A stretch of DNA of 64,000 bases. Source: Arthrobacter sunyaminii (GTDB lineage Bacteria > Actinomycetota > Actinomycetes > Actinomycetales > Micrococcaceae). The notes under the pieces are model-generated. The model saw only the letters and a program-made list of their open reading frames with translations, was not told the DNA's origin and did not search any database. The DNA is taken from positions 3,534,001 to 3,598,000 of the forward strand of contig NZ_CP076456.1 in the NCBI RefSeq assembly GCF_018866305.1, written 5' to 3'. Of this stretch, positions 36,989 through 45,201 are shown one piece after another. The stretch's first letter is position 1. Each line of letters opens with the position of its first letter. A program made the translations under genes and the position numbers.

Positions 36989-37276
36989 TTACTTCTTGGT
37001 GGAGACAGCAGCCTTCAGCTTGGAGCCGGCGGTCAGCTTGACGCTGTGGCCTGCCGGGATCTGAATGGTTTCGCCGGTCTGCGGGTTGCGGCCCGTGCGG
37101 GCAGCGCGGTCAGTGCGCTCGACTGCGAGCCATCCGGGGATGGTGATCTTCTCGCCATTGGCAACGGAGGTTGCGAAGATGTCGAAGACAGCGTCGAGAA
37201 CGCCGTTCACTGCCGTCTGGCTGTTGCCGGACTTCTCTGCCACTGCTGCAACAAGTTCACTGCGGTTCATAGCCAA
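36989..37276 (-). CDS. hup: HU-family histone-like DNA-binding protein
   Basis: 95 residues. The core TDRAARTGRNPQTGETIQIPAGHSVKLTAGSKLKAAV is the HU DNA-binding beta-arm. I place the start at TTG 37276 rather than ATG 37270, since AGGAGG then lies 7 bases upstream (13 for the ATG) and the product begins MAMNRSELV, as in other actinobacterial HU (MAxNRSELV). It bends and compacts chromosomal DNA as a dimer. Monocistronic, with its own terminator. Confidence 0.93.
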   Translation of the reverse strand: MAMNRSELVAAVAEKSGNSQTAVNGVLDAVFDIFATSVANGEKITIPGWLAVERTDRAARTGRNPQTGETIQIPAGHSVKLTAGSKLKAAVSTKK

Positions 37277-37509
37277 TTTATGTCCTCCTGGACTAGGTGT
37301 TAGCTCGAGCGGATCACGGATGCGAAACCGCCACTGTTGGAAACTTACCAGTCCGCGCCCGGAAATCAGGAAAAATCCGCTGTTTTTCGCGGTTTTTTCA
37401 GCTCTCAGCCCAGAAAAAGGTGCCATTTACCCCATCGAGGCCCTTAGCCTGTTTCCTTGCAACGGCGCGGATTTTACGCACACCCGCCGCCAAACAGCTC
37501 CGGGGCATG

Positions 37510-37545
37510 CAAAAGGGCGGCAACCCGCAGGTTGCCGCCCTTTTG
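37510..37545 (-). terminator. Terminator after rpsN
   Basis: CAAAAGGGCGGCAAC pairs with GTTGCCGCCCTTTTG; on the minus strand the stem ends in TTTTG. It lies about 20 bases after the rpsN stop and terminates the rpmB-rpmG-rpsN operon. Confidence 0.85.
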
Positions 37546-37565
37546 AAAGCTTAGTTAAGCAGTGC

Positions 37566-37871
37566 TTACCAGCTGGACTTCTTCACGCCGGGCAGTTCGC
37601 CTGCGTGGGCCATGTTGCGGAAACGCACACGCGAGATACCGAACTTCTGGAGGGTACCGCGGGGGCGGCCATCAATCTGGTCACGGTTGCGAAGGCGTAC
37701 CGGCGAGGCGTTGCGCGGAAGCTTCTGCAGGCCGAGGCGTGCAGCTTCGCGGGCTTCGTCGGTAGCGTTCGGATCCACCAGGGTCTTCTTCAGTTCGAGG
37801 CGCTTCGCAGCGTAGCGCTCAACAATGACCTTGCGCTGCTCATTGCGGGCAATCTTTGACTTCTTTGCCAT
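37566..37871 (-). CDS. rpsN: 30S ribosomal protein S14 (long, cysteine-free form)
   Basis: 101 residues. [24 protein letters not shown] and [30 protein letters not shown] are typical of the long bacterial S14. The zinc-binding CXXC pairs of the short form are absent, so this is the zinc-independent (C-) form. It follows rpmG by 2 bases in an L28-L33-S14 operon. Confidence 0.97.
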   Translation of the reverse strand: MAKKSKIARNEQRKVIVERYAAKRLELKKTLVDPNATDEAREAARLGLQKLPRNASPVRLRNRDQIDGRPRGTLQKFGISRVRFRNMAHAGELPGVKKSSW

Positions 37872-37873
37872 TC

Positions 37874-38041
37874 TTAGCGCTCCTCACGGAATTCGACGTG
37901 CTGGCGGACCTTGGGGTCGTACTTCTTCAGGACCATGCGGTCCGGGTCGTTACGACGGTTCTTGCGGGTCACGTAGGTGTACCCGGTGCCGGCGGTCGAC
38001 TTCAGCTTGATGATCGGACGTACGTCCTTGTCCTTAGCCAC
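37874..38041 (-). CDS. rpmG: 50S ribosomal protein L33
   Basis: 55 residues (too short for many gene callers): starts [18 protein letters not shown], then [32 protein letters not shown], the full-length L33 pattern. There is no cysteine, i.e. the C- form. The start GTG shares one base with the rpmB stop (TAGTG), so translation is coupled. Confidence 0.97.
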   Translation of the reverse strand: MAKDKDVRPIIKLKSTAGTGYTYVTRKNRRNDPDRMVLKKYDPKVRQHVEFREER

Positions 38042-38277
38042 TAGAGCTTCACACCCTTCGCGATAAGGTCAGTGATGACGGCGTCGATACCGCGCACGTC
38101 AATCGTCTTGATGCCGCGGGCCGAAACCTGCAGCGTCACATTGCGGCGCAGGGACGGAACCCAGTAGCGCTTCTTCTGAATATTCGGGTCGAACCGGCGC
38201 TTGTTGCGGCGGTGCGAGTGCGAAATGCTGTGACCAAAGCCGGGGATGGCTCCGGTGACCTGGCAATAAGCTGCCAT
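38041..38277 (-). CDS. rpmB: 50S ribosomal protein L28
   Basis: 78 residues from [20 protein letters not shown], then [20 protein letters not shown], as in L28. Only one cysteine is present, so zinc-binding CXXC pairs are missing. The in-frame extension to 38382 has no family similarity, and GGAGGAGAG lies just before ATG 38277. First gene of the rpmB-rpmG-rpsN operon. Confidence 0.97.
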   Translation of the reverse strand: MAAYCQVTGAIPGFGHSISHSHRRNKRRFDPNIQKKRYWVPSLRRNVTLQVSARGIKTIDVRGIDAVITDLIAKGVKL

Positions 38278-38658
38278 GATCTCTCCTCCAGTTGTAGTAA
38301 ATATGACGGTCCTCAAAAAACAGACACAGGGCGTTTGCCTAAGCACCTGCCATAAAGAGCGTCCCGCCACCAGTTTTGACACCGTTATTACTGCGACTTT
38401 CCGGAGGTTGACCTGGCGGGGTGAGATCCAGCCGAAGTGCCTCGCCGCGGGGAAGACGGTGAAGTTCAGGATGCCAAGCAGTATCTGCCGGGACAGCCTT
38501 CAATTCTAGGTTTATACGGGTGGCCGCGCAAATGTCTCCAGGCCCGCCTTACGGCATCTCTCTCGAACATAGGCGCAACTTAACGCCTCTCTATCCTAGG
38601 GGCAACCCGGCTTTCGTTCAAACCGGCGGGATACTGTACCCGTTAAAGGTGCCTGACC
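38278..38658. other. Intergenic region upstream of rpmB and downstream of glgC
   Basis: 380 bases without a convincing gene. It must hold the rpmB operon promoter and the end of the glgC transcript. I found no clear -35/-10 pair, no Zur-like palindrome (TGAAAATGATTTTCA type) and no strong terminator hairpin by eye. Confidence 0.5.
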
Positions 38659-39813
38659 TCACCCTTTAGACGGCGACGACGGCGTTTGTACTGCCCCGTC
38701 CGCCCCGACAACCACCACTGCCGCCTCCGGATCCAGCTCAGCGCCGTCGAGTTCGGTGCCGCCGCCCACCACTGCGCCGGCATCCACAATGGCGTTGCGC
38801 AGCTTTGCGCCGGAACGGATCTTCACGTCACCCAGGAGAACGCAGTTCTCCACTTCAGCGCCGGCTTCCACCAGAACGCCGGCCCCCAGGACGCTGCGCC
38901 GGACGCTGCCTTCCACCCGGGAGCCCGGCGCGAGGAGGCTGCTGGAAACCCGGGCCGCCTCGCCGGCGAAACCGGGCAGCCGGCGCGGTGAGGCACTGAG
39001 GATGGGCCATTGAGGGTCATCGAAGTCCAGCCCGCGGCCGTCAATCAGGTCCATGTGGCCCTCGTGGTAGCTGCTCGGCGTGCCCATGTCCCGCCAGTAG
39101 CCCTCCAGACGATGTTCGGCCACCTTTTCCGTCTCCACCAGGTAGGGAATCAGCTGGTCGCCGTAATCCTCCAGCTGGCCGTCCCTTTCCATCAGCTCAT
39201 CCATGGCGTTCAGGAGCACGGCTGCGTCGTAAAGGAAGATTTCGGCAGCCACGAGGTCGGTTTTGGGCTTCTCCGGCTTGTACTCAAAGCCGGTCACGAA
39301 GCCGTCCTTCGCCTCCACCACACCGTGGTCGGAGGGGTTCCTGCGGATCTTGGTCGTAACCACGGTCAGGGCAGCACCGGAACGCTCATGGGTGGCAAGA
39401 ACCTCCCGGTAATCGAGCCGGTAGAGATGGTCGGCGCTGAGCACCAGGACCAGGTCCGGATCATAATCGCGGATGTAGTCGGCCTGGCGGTACAGAGCGT
39501 CAGCATTGCCTTGCGCAAACCCCTCCCCTTCGCCGCCCTGATAGGGCGGCAGCACCCGCAGGCCCCCGTTGGTCCGGTCCAGGTCCCAGGGGCGGCCGCT
39601 GACCAAATGGTCGTTGAGTGATTTGGGCTTGTACTGCTCCACGATCCAGACGTCGGACAGCCCGCTGTTGTGGAGGTTTGACAGGGGAACATCGATCAGG
39701 CGGTAGGAGCCGGCAACCGGCATGGCAGGCTTGGCCCGGTGGTCCGTGAGGGAGCCAAGGCGGCCTCCCGTTCCGCCGGCAAGAATCAGTGTCAGAATGC
39801 GGGGGGTGTGCAT
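38659..39813 (-). CDS. glgC: Glucose-1-phosphate adenylyltransferase family protein
   Basis: 384 residues. The nucleotidyltransferase motif LILAGGTGGRLGSLTDHRAKPAMPVAG, LVLSADHLYRLDYREVL and EGYWRDMGTPSSYHEGHMDL match ADP-glucose pyrophosphorylase. The C-terminus shows left-handed beta-helix hexapeptides (SVLGAGVLVEAGAEVENCVLLGDVKI). It makes ADP-glucose for glycogen or alpha-glucan. No glgA or glgB is adjacent. GAGAGG lies 6 bases before the ATG, just downstream of a run of nine C residues. Confidence 0.9.
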   Translation of the reverse strand: MHTPRILTLILAGGTGGRLGSLTDHRAKPAMPVAGSYRLIDVPLSNLHNSGLSDVWIVEQYKPKSLNDHLVSGRPWDLDRTNGGLRVLPPYQGGEGEGFAQGNADALYRQADYIRDYDPDLVLVLSADHLYRLDYREVLATHERSGAALTVVTTKIRRNPSDHGVVEAKDGFVTGFEYKPEKPKTDLVAAEIFLYDAAVLLNAMDELMERDGQLEDYGDQLIPYLVETEKVAEHRLEGYWRDMGTPSSYHEGHMDLIDGRGLDFDDPQWPILSASPRRLPGFAGEAARVSSSLLAPGSRVEGSVRRSVLGAGVLVEAGAEVENCVLLGDVKIRSGAKLRNAIVDAGAVVGGGTELDGAELDPEAAVVVVGADGAVQTPSSPSKG

Positions 39814-39828
39814 GTGGTACCTCTCGCT

Positions 39829-39837
39829 GGGGGGGGG
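39829..39837. repeat. G9 homopolymer upstream of glgC
   Basis: Nine consecutive G on the plus strand (C9 in the glgC leader), 16-24 bases before the glgC ATG. Such tracts are prone to slipped-strand length changes or sequencing error. Confidence 0.9.
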
Positions 39838-39892
39838 CGTGTTGACTGCTCTCCATTTACACCAAGGCTAACAAAATGCCCTGACGCCGCTC

Positions 39893-40405
39893 TCAGGAGG
39901 GATCGGCGGGGGTGTTGTCTTCAACGATGCTGTTGCCCGGTTCCAGCCGGCCCAGGATGCGCCGGCCAATGCGTTCGAGGTCACTCACGTCGCGGGCGTC
40001 CAGTCCGTCGAAGACCAGATCCCGGACCGAGCGGACGTGGTCGGGAGCGAGTGAAGCCAGGGCTGCCATACCCTCGTCCGTGAGCGCGGCCATGGTGACG
40101 CGGGCGTCGTCGGGCGACTGCGAGCGTTCCATCCAGCCGCGGCCCTCAAGTTTCTTCACCACGTGCGAAAGCCGGGAGAGGGATGCGTTGGAGCGGGCTG
40201 CCAGTTCACTCATCGGCAGCGCACGCTCCGGTGCCTCGGAGGTCATCGCCAGCACGTGGTAATCGAAAAGCGTGATCCGTGCCCGCTTGGACAGGTCTGC
40301 ATCGAGTGTGGGGTTGAGCCGTGTGGCCACGGCGTAAAGAGCCAGCCACGCCCGTCGTTCATCGGGACTCAGCCAGGGGACGGAGGAGAACTCGGTGTCG
40401 CTCAT
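39893..40405 (-). CDS. MarR-family transcriptional regulator
   Basis: 170 residues with the winged helix (about 40-130): FDYHVLAMTSEAPERALPMSELAARSNASLSRLSHVVKKLEGRGWMERSQSPDDAR, including the canonical wing DDAR. The ligand and targets are unknown. It lies 60 bases downstream of the ProP-like transporter on the same strand and may control it. Confidence 0.92.
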   Translation of the reverse strand: MSDTEFSSVPWLSPDERRAWLALYAVATRLNPTLDADLSKRARITLFDYHVLAMTSEAPERALPMSELAARSNASLSRLSHVVKKLEGRGWMERSQSPDDARVTMAALTDEGMAALASLAPDHVRSVRDLVFDGLDARDVSDLERIGRRILGRLEPGNSIVEDNTPADPS

Positions 40406-40465
40406 TTGTCTATACTCCCATGGTTGCTTGAGCCTTCAATGATTCGGCGGGCGGGGCCGGCGCGC

Positions 40466-41977
40466 TTAGCTGTCCTGTTGTTTAGGCGCCCCGGTGCCTT
40501 CCACACCGAACGGCAGGGAATCGACGTCGAGCCGGGGGTTCTCATCCTGGGTTGCCACAAGCTCGCGTGCCTCGGCGTGAGTATCCACGCTGGGCATGGA
40601 CCCGGGCATGGGCCGGTTGGCGGATTCCTTCATGATGTAGACGGCCACTGCTCCCACAACGGAAGTTGCCATCAGCCAGAATGCCGGCATCAGGTCATTG
40701 CCGGTCAGATTGATCAGCCCCTGCATGATCAGCGGTGCGGTGCCGCCGAAGATCGCCACGGCGAAGTTGTAGGAGATGCCCATGGCGCCGTAGCGGCTCG
40801 CCGTGGTGAACAGTGCCGGAAGCGCCGAGGCGAGGTTGGACACGTAGAGGGTCACGGGAACGGCCAGCAGGCCCAGTCCCAGCAGGGTCGACCAGACAGG
40901 GCCGTGGGCAATCAGCAGGAACGCCGGAACGGCCAGCACGATGGTGGACCCGGCGCCCATCAGCAGCACCGGACGGCGGCCGATGCGGTCCGACAGCTTT
41001 CCGCAGAGGGGAATGCACAACGCCATCGCCACCAGGACGGGGATGGTCAGCAGGGTGCCGTGCACGGCGTCGTATCCCATTGAGTCGGTGAGGTAGGACG
41101 GCATGTAGGAGGTCAGGGTATAACCGACAGTGTTGGCTGCAGCTACCAGGACCATGGCGACGATGATCGGGCGCCAGTACAGGCCAATCATGGCCAGCGT
41201 TCCCGGAGGTACCGTTTCGCTGTCGGGGTTCCCCGAAGCGGCGTTCTCCTCCTGCGCATCCAGGGTGGCCTGGAAGGCCGGTGACTCTTCAATCTTGAGC
41301 CGGAAGTAAATGGCGATCAGGCCCAGGGGGCCTGCAACGAGGAAGGGAATGCGCCAGCCCCAGTCGAGCATGGTTTCGGCACTGAGCGTCAGCTGCAGGA
41401 TGGACACGACCCCGGCGCCGAGGGCAAAGCCCATGTAGCTGCCGAGATCAAGAATGCTGGAGAGGAAGCCGCGGCGCTTATCGGAGGCGTACTCCGTCAC
41501 GAAGGTTGTGGCACCGGCGTACTCGCCGCCGGTGGAGAAGCCTTGGAGCAGCTTCATGAGGACCAGCAGCACCGGAGCCCACATGCCGATCTGGTCGTAG
41601 CCGGGGAGGAGGCCGATCACGAACGTTGAGCCGGCCATCAGCATCAGAGTGGTGGCCAGTGTCTTCTGGCGGCCCAGACGATCGCCGAGCCGGCCGAAGA
41701 CAATTCCGCCGAGCGGGCGGGCCAGGAAAGTGGCAGCGAAAACGCCCAGGCTGAAGATCAGCTGGGCGGAGGCGTCGGCCTCGGAGAGGAAAACCGCTCC
41801 CATGGTGACGGCAAGATAGCCGTAGACACCAATGTCGAACCATTCCATGGTGTTGCCGACGACGGTTCCGCCCACGGCTTTCTTCATCATCGATTTGTCG
41901 ACAACATTCACGTCGTCAACCTTCAGGCGCCGGCGCCTCAGGACGGGGCGGCGGAGAGTGGGTGCATCTTTAGGCAT
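40466..41977 (-). CDS. MFS metabolite:H+ symporter (ProP/ShiA-like)
   Basis: 503 residues with 12 helices. VGNTMEWFDIGVYGYLAVTMG, RPLGGIVFGRLGDRLGRQKTL and LLQGFSTGGEYAGATTFVTEYA are hallmarks of the MHS family, whose members carry proline/betaine, citrate, shikimate or alpha-ketoglutarate. The specific substrate is not evident. It probably shares a transcript with the following MarR gene. Confidence 0.93.
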   Translation of the reverse strand: MPKDAPTLRRPVLRRRRLKVDDVNVVDKSMMKKAVGGTVVGNTMEWFDIGVYGYLAVTMGAVFLSEADASAQLIFSLGVFAATFLARPLGGIVFGRLGDRLGRQKTLATTLMLMAGSTFVIGLLPGYDQIGMWAPVLLVLMKLLQGFSTGGEYAGATTFVTEYASDKRRGFLSSILDLGSYMGFALGAGVVSILQLTLSAETMLDWGWRIPFLVAGPLGLIAIYFRLKIEESPAFQATLDAQEENAASGNPDSETVPPGTLAMIGLYWRPIIVAMVLVAAANTVGYTLTSYMPSYLTDSMGYDAVHGTLLTIPVLVAMALCIPLCGKLSDRIGRRPVLLMGAGSTIVLAVPAFLLIAHGPVWSTLLGLGLLAVPVTLYVSNLASALPALFTTASRYGAMGISYNFAVAIFGGTAPLIMQGLINLTGNDLMPAFWLMATSVVGAVAVYIMKESANRPMPGSMPSVDTHAEARELVATQDENPRLDVDSLPFGVEGTGAPKQQDS

Positions 41978-42219
41978 GTTGGCTTTCTTTCCTAGAAGTC
42001 AGCTGCGTGTATCGGAAGCAACCGGCCGGACGCCGCAACAGGCGTCAGGCAGACCAACAAGTTTAGGAAAAACAGCGGGGGTTACCGAATTATCAGCGTT
42101 CTGATGATGCGTTCAGGACACCATTTGCCGGGAAAACACCCATGCAGTCATTGGGCTCTTGGGGAATTCTGTGAATCACCTCACCCCGGAGGTTTTACGC
42201 ACCGATCCGGGGCCCTTTT

Positions 42220-43014
42220 TCAGGAACGGACCGGAACTTTGGGGTGTACCGGAATCGGGTATTTAGGGGTCAGATTGTCACCTGAGGAAACCCCCCGCAG
42301 CCGGCGCCCGACCCACGGTCCGAGGTATTCCCGAGCCCACTGGGCATCACGGCGCAGTTGCTCGGCACGGGTCCGCGCAGGCAGCTCGTCCAGCTCCGGG
42401 ACATCGATGGTGTCGGTGCGGCGCAGGACTTCGAGGACTTTCTTGGCGGTGAACATATGTCCGGCCGGGGCCATGTGCAACCGGTCTATGTCCCAGTACC
42501 TTTCGTCCTGCAGTTCCTTCATGCGCCAGTAATCCACGAGCTCGGCACCGTGGCGGTCAGCGACCTCGCGCACCAGCTCGTTGTACAGCGCCGTCCGCCC
42601 CCGGGTGGCCCCAAACACCGGTGACCGGCCCGAATCGAATCCGGTGAACATCAGCACAGCGGCGCCGGAGGCACGCAGCTTGGCAATGGCGCCGTCGTAC
42701 GAGTCCATCAGTGTGTCGATGTCCACCCGGGGGCGCAGAATGTCGTTGCCGCCTGCGTAAATGCTCACCAGCGTTGGTTCCAGTGCGATGGCGGCGTCCA
42801 CCTGTTCCGCCAGGACCTGATGCAGTTTCTTGCCGCGGATCGCCAGATTGGCGTATCCCCAGGAGTCTTCGGCGAGGATCAGCTGCTCGGCGACGCGGTC
42901 CGCCCAGCCCCGCACCCCGTTGGGCAGGGAGTCATCCCAGTCCCCCACGCCTTCAGTGAATGAATCGCCCAAAGCCACATACCGAGAAGTAAAAGTCACT
43001 CCCACAGGGTACAA
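42220..43014 (-). CDS. SGNH/GDSL-family hydrolase
   Basis: About 264 residues. Block I YVALGDSFTEG carries the catalytic Ser, block III YAGGNDILRPR, and block V DRLHMAPAGH the Asp/His pair: a complete SGNH esterase/lipase site. There is no signal peptide, so it is probably cytosolic. The start is uncertain among TTG 43014, GTG 43005 and GTG 42999 within 15 bases. Divergent from the diacylglycerol kinase gene. Confidence 0.92.
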   Translation of the reverse strand: MYPVGVTFTSRYVALGDSFTEGVGDWDDSLPNGVRGWADRVAEQLILAEDSWGYANLAIRGKKLHQVLAEQVDAAIALEPTLVSIYAGGNDILRPRVDIDTLMDSYDGAIAKLRASGAAVLMFTGFDSGRSPVFGATRGRTALYNELVREVADRHGAELVDYWRMKELQDERYWDIDRLHMAPAGHMFTAKKVLEVLRRTDTIDVPELDELPARTRAEQLRRDAQWAREYLGPWVGRRLRGVSSGDNLTPKYPIPVHPKVPVRS

Positions 43015-43122
43015 GTTGATTCTGTTGTTTCCGCATTGACAGCTAGCTGCACGCCCGGCGGATTAGACTCTGAACAATACCGTCACCGTTTCGCAGTACA
43101 CCGCGAGCAACCAAAGGAACCC

Positions 43123-44085
43123 ATGGCCAGCTCAGCAGCCGGACCGCGCCAACGTGCCGCAGTCATCATGAACCCCATCAAAAAGACCGATGTGGACATC
43201 CGCGCCCTGGTTGAGAGCGCCTGCCGGGACCAGGGCTGGGATGAGCCGCTGTGGCTGGAAACCACCAAGGAGGATCCGGGGCGCGGCATGGCCAAAGAGG
43301 CCCTGGAAGCCGGCGTGGATGTGGTGATCGCGGCCGGCGGCGACGGAACCGTACGCTGTGTTGCCGCCGAACTGGCAGGCACTGACACGCCGCTGGGGCT
43401 CATCCCGCTTGGAACGGGGAACCTACTGGCCCGCAATCTGGATATCGCCGTCGACGATCCGGAGGCCGCGGTTACCGCCGCCCTTACCGGAACGGACCGC
43501 AATATCGACGTCGTCCACGTCACCCTGGACCGCGCGCTGGAAGGCGACGTTTTCCTGGTCATGGCCGGGCTCGGGTACGACGCCGCTCTCATGGGCGATA
43601 CGAACGACACGCTCAAGGACCGCGTCGGCTGGCTGGCCTACATTGACGCTGGTGTCCGAAACCTGCCAGGCAAACCGGTCAAGAGCACCATCCGGCTCGA
43701 CGGCGGCAAGGAGATCTCCGGCTTTCCCCGCAGCGTGATGGGCGGCAACTGCGGAAAGATCATGGGCGGCCTGGAGATTTTCCCCGGTGCCCGGATTGAC
43801 GACGGGCTGCTGGACATCATGACCATGGCCCCCAAGGGGCGGTTGGGCTGGCTCGGTGTTGTGGCCGGACTGCTGCGCCGGGGGAAGGGCAAGGGAACTT
43901 CCGTGGAGTATTACCAGTGCAAGGAAGCTGAAATCTTCACGCAGACCCCGCAGGAATTCGAAGTTGACGGTGACCACCTGGGCAAGGCCTCGCATGTGGC
44001 TTTCCGCGTCGATCCCAGCGCTTTGCGGGTTCGGATGCCGCAGGGTGAGAAGGATCCGGCCATTCTGACCGACCCTGAAGTCTAG
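43123..44085 (+). CDS. Diacylglycerol/lipid kinase (DagK/LCB5 family)
   Basis: 320 residues from ATG 43123 (an upstream extension is poor). GGDGTVRCV (about 72-80), the nucleotide-binding signature of the DAGK catalytic domain, and LIPLGTGNLLARNLDI are intact; GGNCGKIMGGLEIFPGARIDDGLLDI is typical of the second half. It phosphorylates diacylglycerol or a related lipid. Divergent from the SGNH gene; ends at a strong bidirectional hairpin. Confidence 0.93.
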   Translation: MASSAAGPRQRAAVIMNPIKKTDVDIRALVESACRDQGWDEPLWLETTKEDPGRGMAKEALEAGVDVVIAAGGDGTVRCVAAELAGTDTPLGLIPLGTGNLLARNLDIAVDDPEAAVTAALTGTDRNIDVVHVTLDRALEGDVFLVMAGLGYDAALMGDTNDTLKDRVGWLAYIDAGVRNLPGKPVKSTIRLDGGKEISGFPRSVMGGNCGKIMGGLEIFPGARIDDGLLDIMTMAPKGRLGWLGVVAGLLRRGKGKGTSVEYYQCKEAEIFTQTPQEFEVDGDHLGKASHVAFRVDPSALRVRMPQGEKDPAILTDPEV

Positions 44086-44120
44086 AAGGCCGCTGCCCCG
44101 GGCCAGGGGCAGCGGCCTTC
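44085..44120. terminator. Bidirectional terminator between the DAG kinase and M23 genes
   Basis: Perfect 15-bp stem (44085-44099 with 44106-44120, six-base loop) in a 39-base gap between convergent genes. The T-run after it is weak on both sides. Confidence 0.75.
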
Positions 44121-44124
44121 GTTG

Positions 44125-44850
44125 CTAGAGTCCCATCCAGACTGCGGGATCCTGATATTCGCCATCTTTCAGCACTTCAAAGTGCAGGTGAGGTCCGGTG
44201 GAGTTTCCGGTGCTTCCAACGGCCCCGACCTCCTGGTTGATATCCACCCACTGGCCCACCTCGACAAAGATGTCATTCAGGTGGTTATAGGTGGTTTCGA
44301 CACCGTCTCCGTGGTCAACAACAACCCGCAGTCCGCCGTACTGGTGATATTCCGCATACACCACGGTGCCAGGCGCAATTGATTTGACGGGTGTGCCCAG
44401 ATTGGCACCGAAATCAATTCCGGTGTGCCATTCCAGTGCACCGTTTCCAAGCAGCGGGTTTTCCCGCCAGCCGAACGGAGACGTGACGCGCAGCTCGTCC
44501 AGCGGCACCGACGGGGGTTCCGGAGCCGGTTCTGCGGGCGCCTCCTCCACAGGCGTCGTGGATCCCTGGCCGTTTTCCGCAGGGGGCGCTTCGGCCGGCT
44601 CCCCGGAATTCTCTCCGGGTTCCGCAGAGCTGTCTCCGTGTTCCGCGGACAGTTCGGAAGTCACAGATGCCCGCTCCAAAAGGAGCGCATCCTGCCCGGC
44701 GCTGTGGGCAGTGCCTGCCACGGCCGACCCGAGCACCAGCGCCGCCCCGGCCCCGAGGGCACAGGTTTTGCGAGCGGGGGTGGACAGCCAGCGCAGGTCT
44801 GCCGGCAGGGATTGAACGGCCGCCGGTACCTTTTCGAGCCGGTACCTCAT
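44125..44850 (-). CDS. M23-family peptidase (LytM/endopeptidase), likely 5'-truncated reading frame
   Basis: 241 residues from ATG 44850. Residues 25-50 form a membrane segment (ALGAGAALVLGSAVAGTAHSAG), then a Glu/Pro/Ser-rich linker (about 60-130) and the LytM zinc domain: HTGIDFGANLG, VVVDHGDGVETTYNHL and TGPHLHFEVLKDG, with all three zinc-site motifs. It would cut peptidoglycan cross-bridges. The reading frame stays open for 58 codons upstream (to 45024) with coding-like composition but no start codon; a short Shine-Dalgarno-led ORF starts at ATG 45025 in another frame. The 5' end may therefore contain a frameshift. Confidence 0.85.
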   Translation of the reverse strand: MRYRLEKVPAAVQSLPADLRWLSTPARKTCALGAGAALVLGSAVAGTAHSAGQDALLLERASVTSELSAEHGDSSAEPGENSGEPAEAPPAENGQGSTTPVEEAPAEPAPEPPSVPLDELRVTSPFGWRENPLLGNGALEWHTGIDFGANLGTPVKSIAPGTVVYAEYHQYGGLRVVVDHGDGVETTYNHLNDIFVEVGQWVDINQEVGAVGSTGNSTGPHLHFEVLKDGEYQDPAVWMGL

Positions 44851-45201
44851 TGTCTCCGGCCAGTGCTTTGCAAGTCTCGAGGAAATACTCTTTCCGGGCG
44901 GTGCGCTTTCTGTGGTCCAGCTGAGGACCTTTTCCCGCAGGTCCGGCAGGATACGGTCCCGCAGTTCCGGCAGAAGCCGTTCCCGGATTTCAGTGAAATG
45001 ATCTGAGTACTTCGTCGTAATCCATCACCTCTTGTGCAGTTGTCGGCAAAGGGGCAGTGAACAGCAATAGTTCTCATAGGCGGGAGCCAGGCTCCCACTC
45101 GTTTCACTTTACCGACGCGGCACTTTGGGATGAAAGCAATTGTGATGAAGGTCAGTCATCCCTTGGCGGCAGATCACACTCCGTAGAGGTGGCTCCGAAC
45201 C
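44851..45201 (-). other. Upstream region of the M23 gene: out-of-frame ATG and coding-like extension
   Basis: This 351-base gap is not empty. Bases 44851-45024 continue the M23 frame (containing LLPELRDRILPDLREKVL, a repetitive helix-like stretch) without an ATG/GTG/TTG. In a different frame ATG 45025 follows AAGAGGTG and reads MDYDEVLRSFH before a stop at 44990-44992. A single-base shift between 44990 and 45025 would join both. Further upstream to 45201 I see only a small GGGAGCC/GGCTCCC hairpin near 45082-45096 and no gene. Confidence 0.6.

Noticed and set aside
38278..38658. Zur box upstream of rpmB
   Set aside because: Searched by eye for a TGAAAATGATTTTCA-like palindrome; only weak partial symmetry was found, so no operator is listed.
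42184..42212. Hairpin CCCCGGA/TCCGGGG near the end of the SGNH gene as its terminator
   Set aside because: The T-run lies on the wrong side for the minus-strand gene, and no plus-strand transcript is expected there.
45026..45201. c-di-AMP (ydaO) riboswitch before the M23 peptidase
   Set aside because: Cell-wall hydrolase genes in actinobacteria often have one, but the conserved aptamer blocks could not be found here; only a small GGGAGCC hairpin is present.
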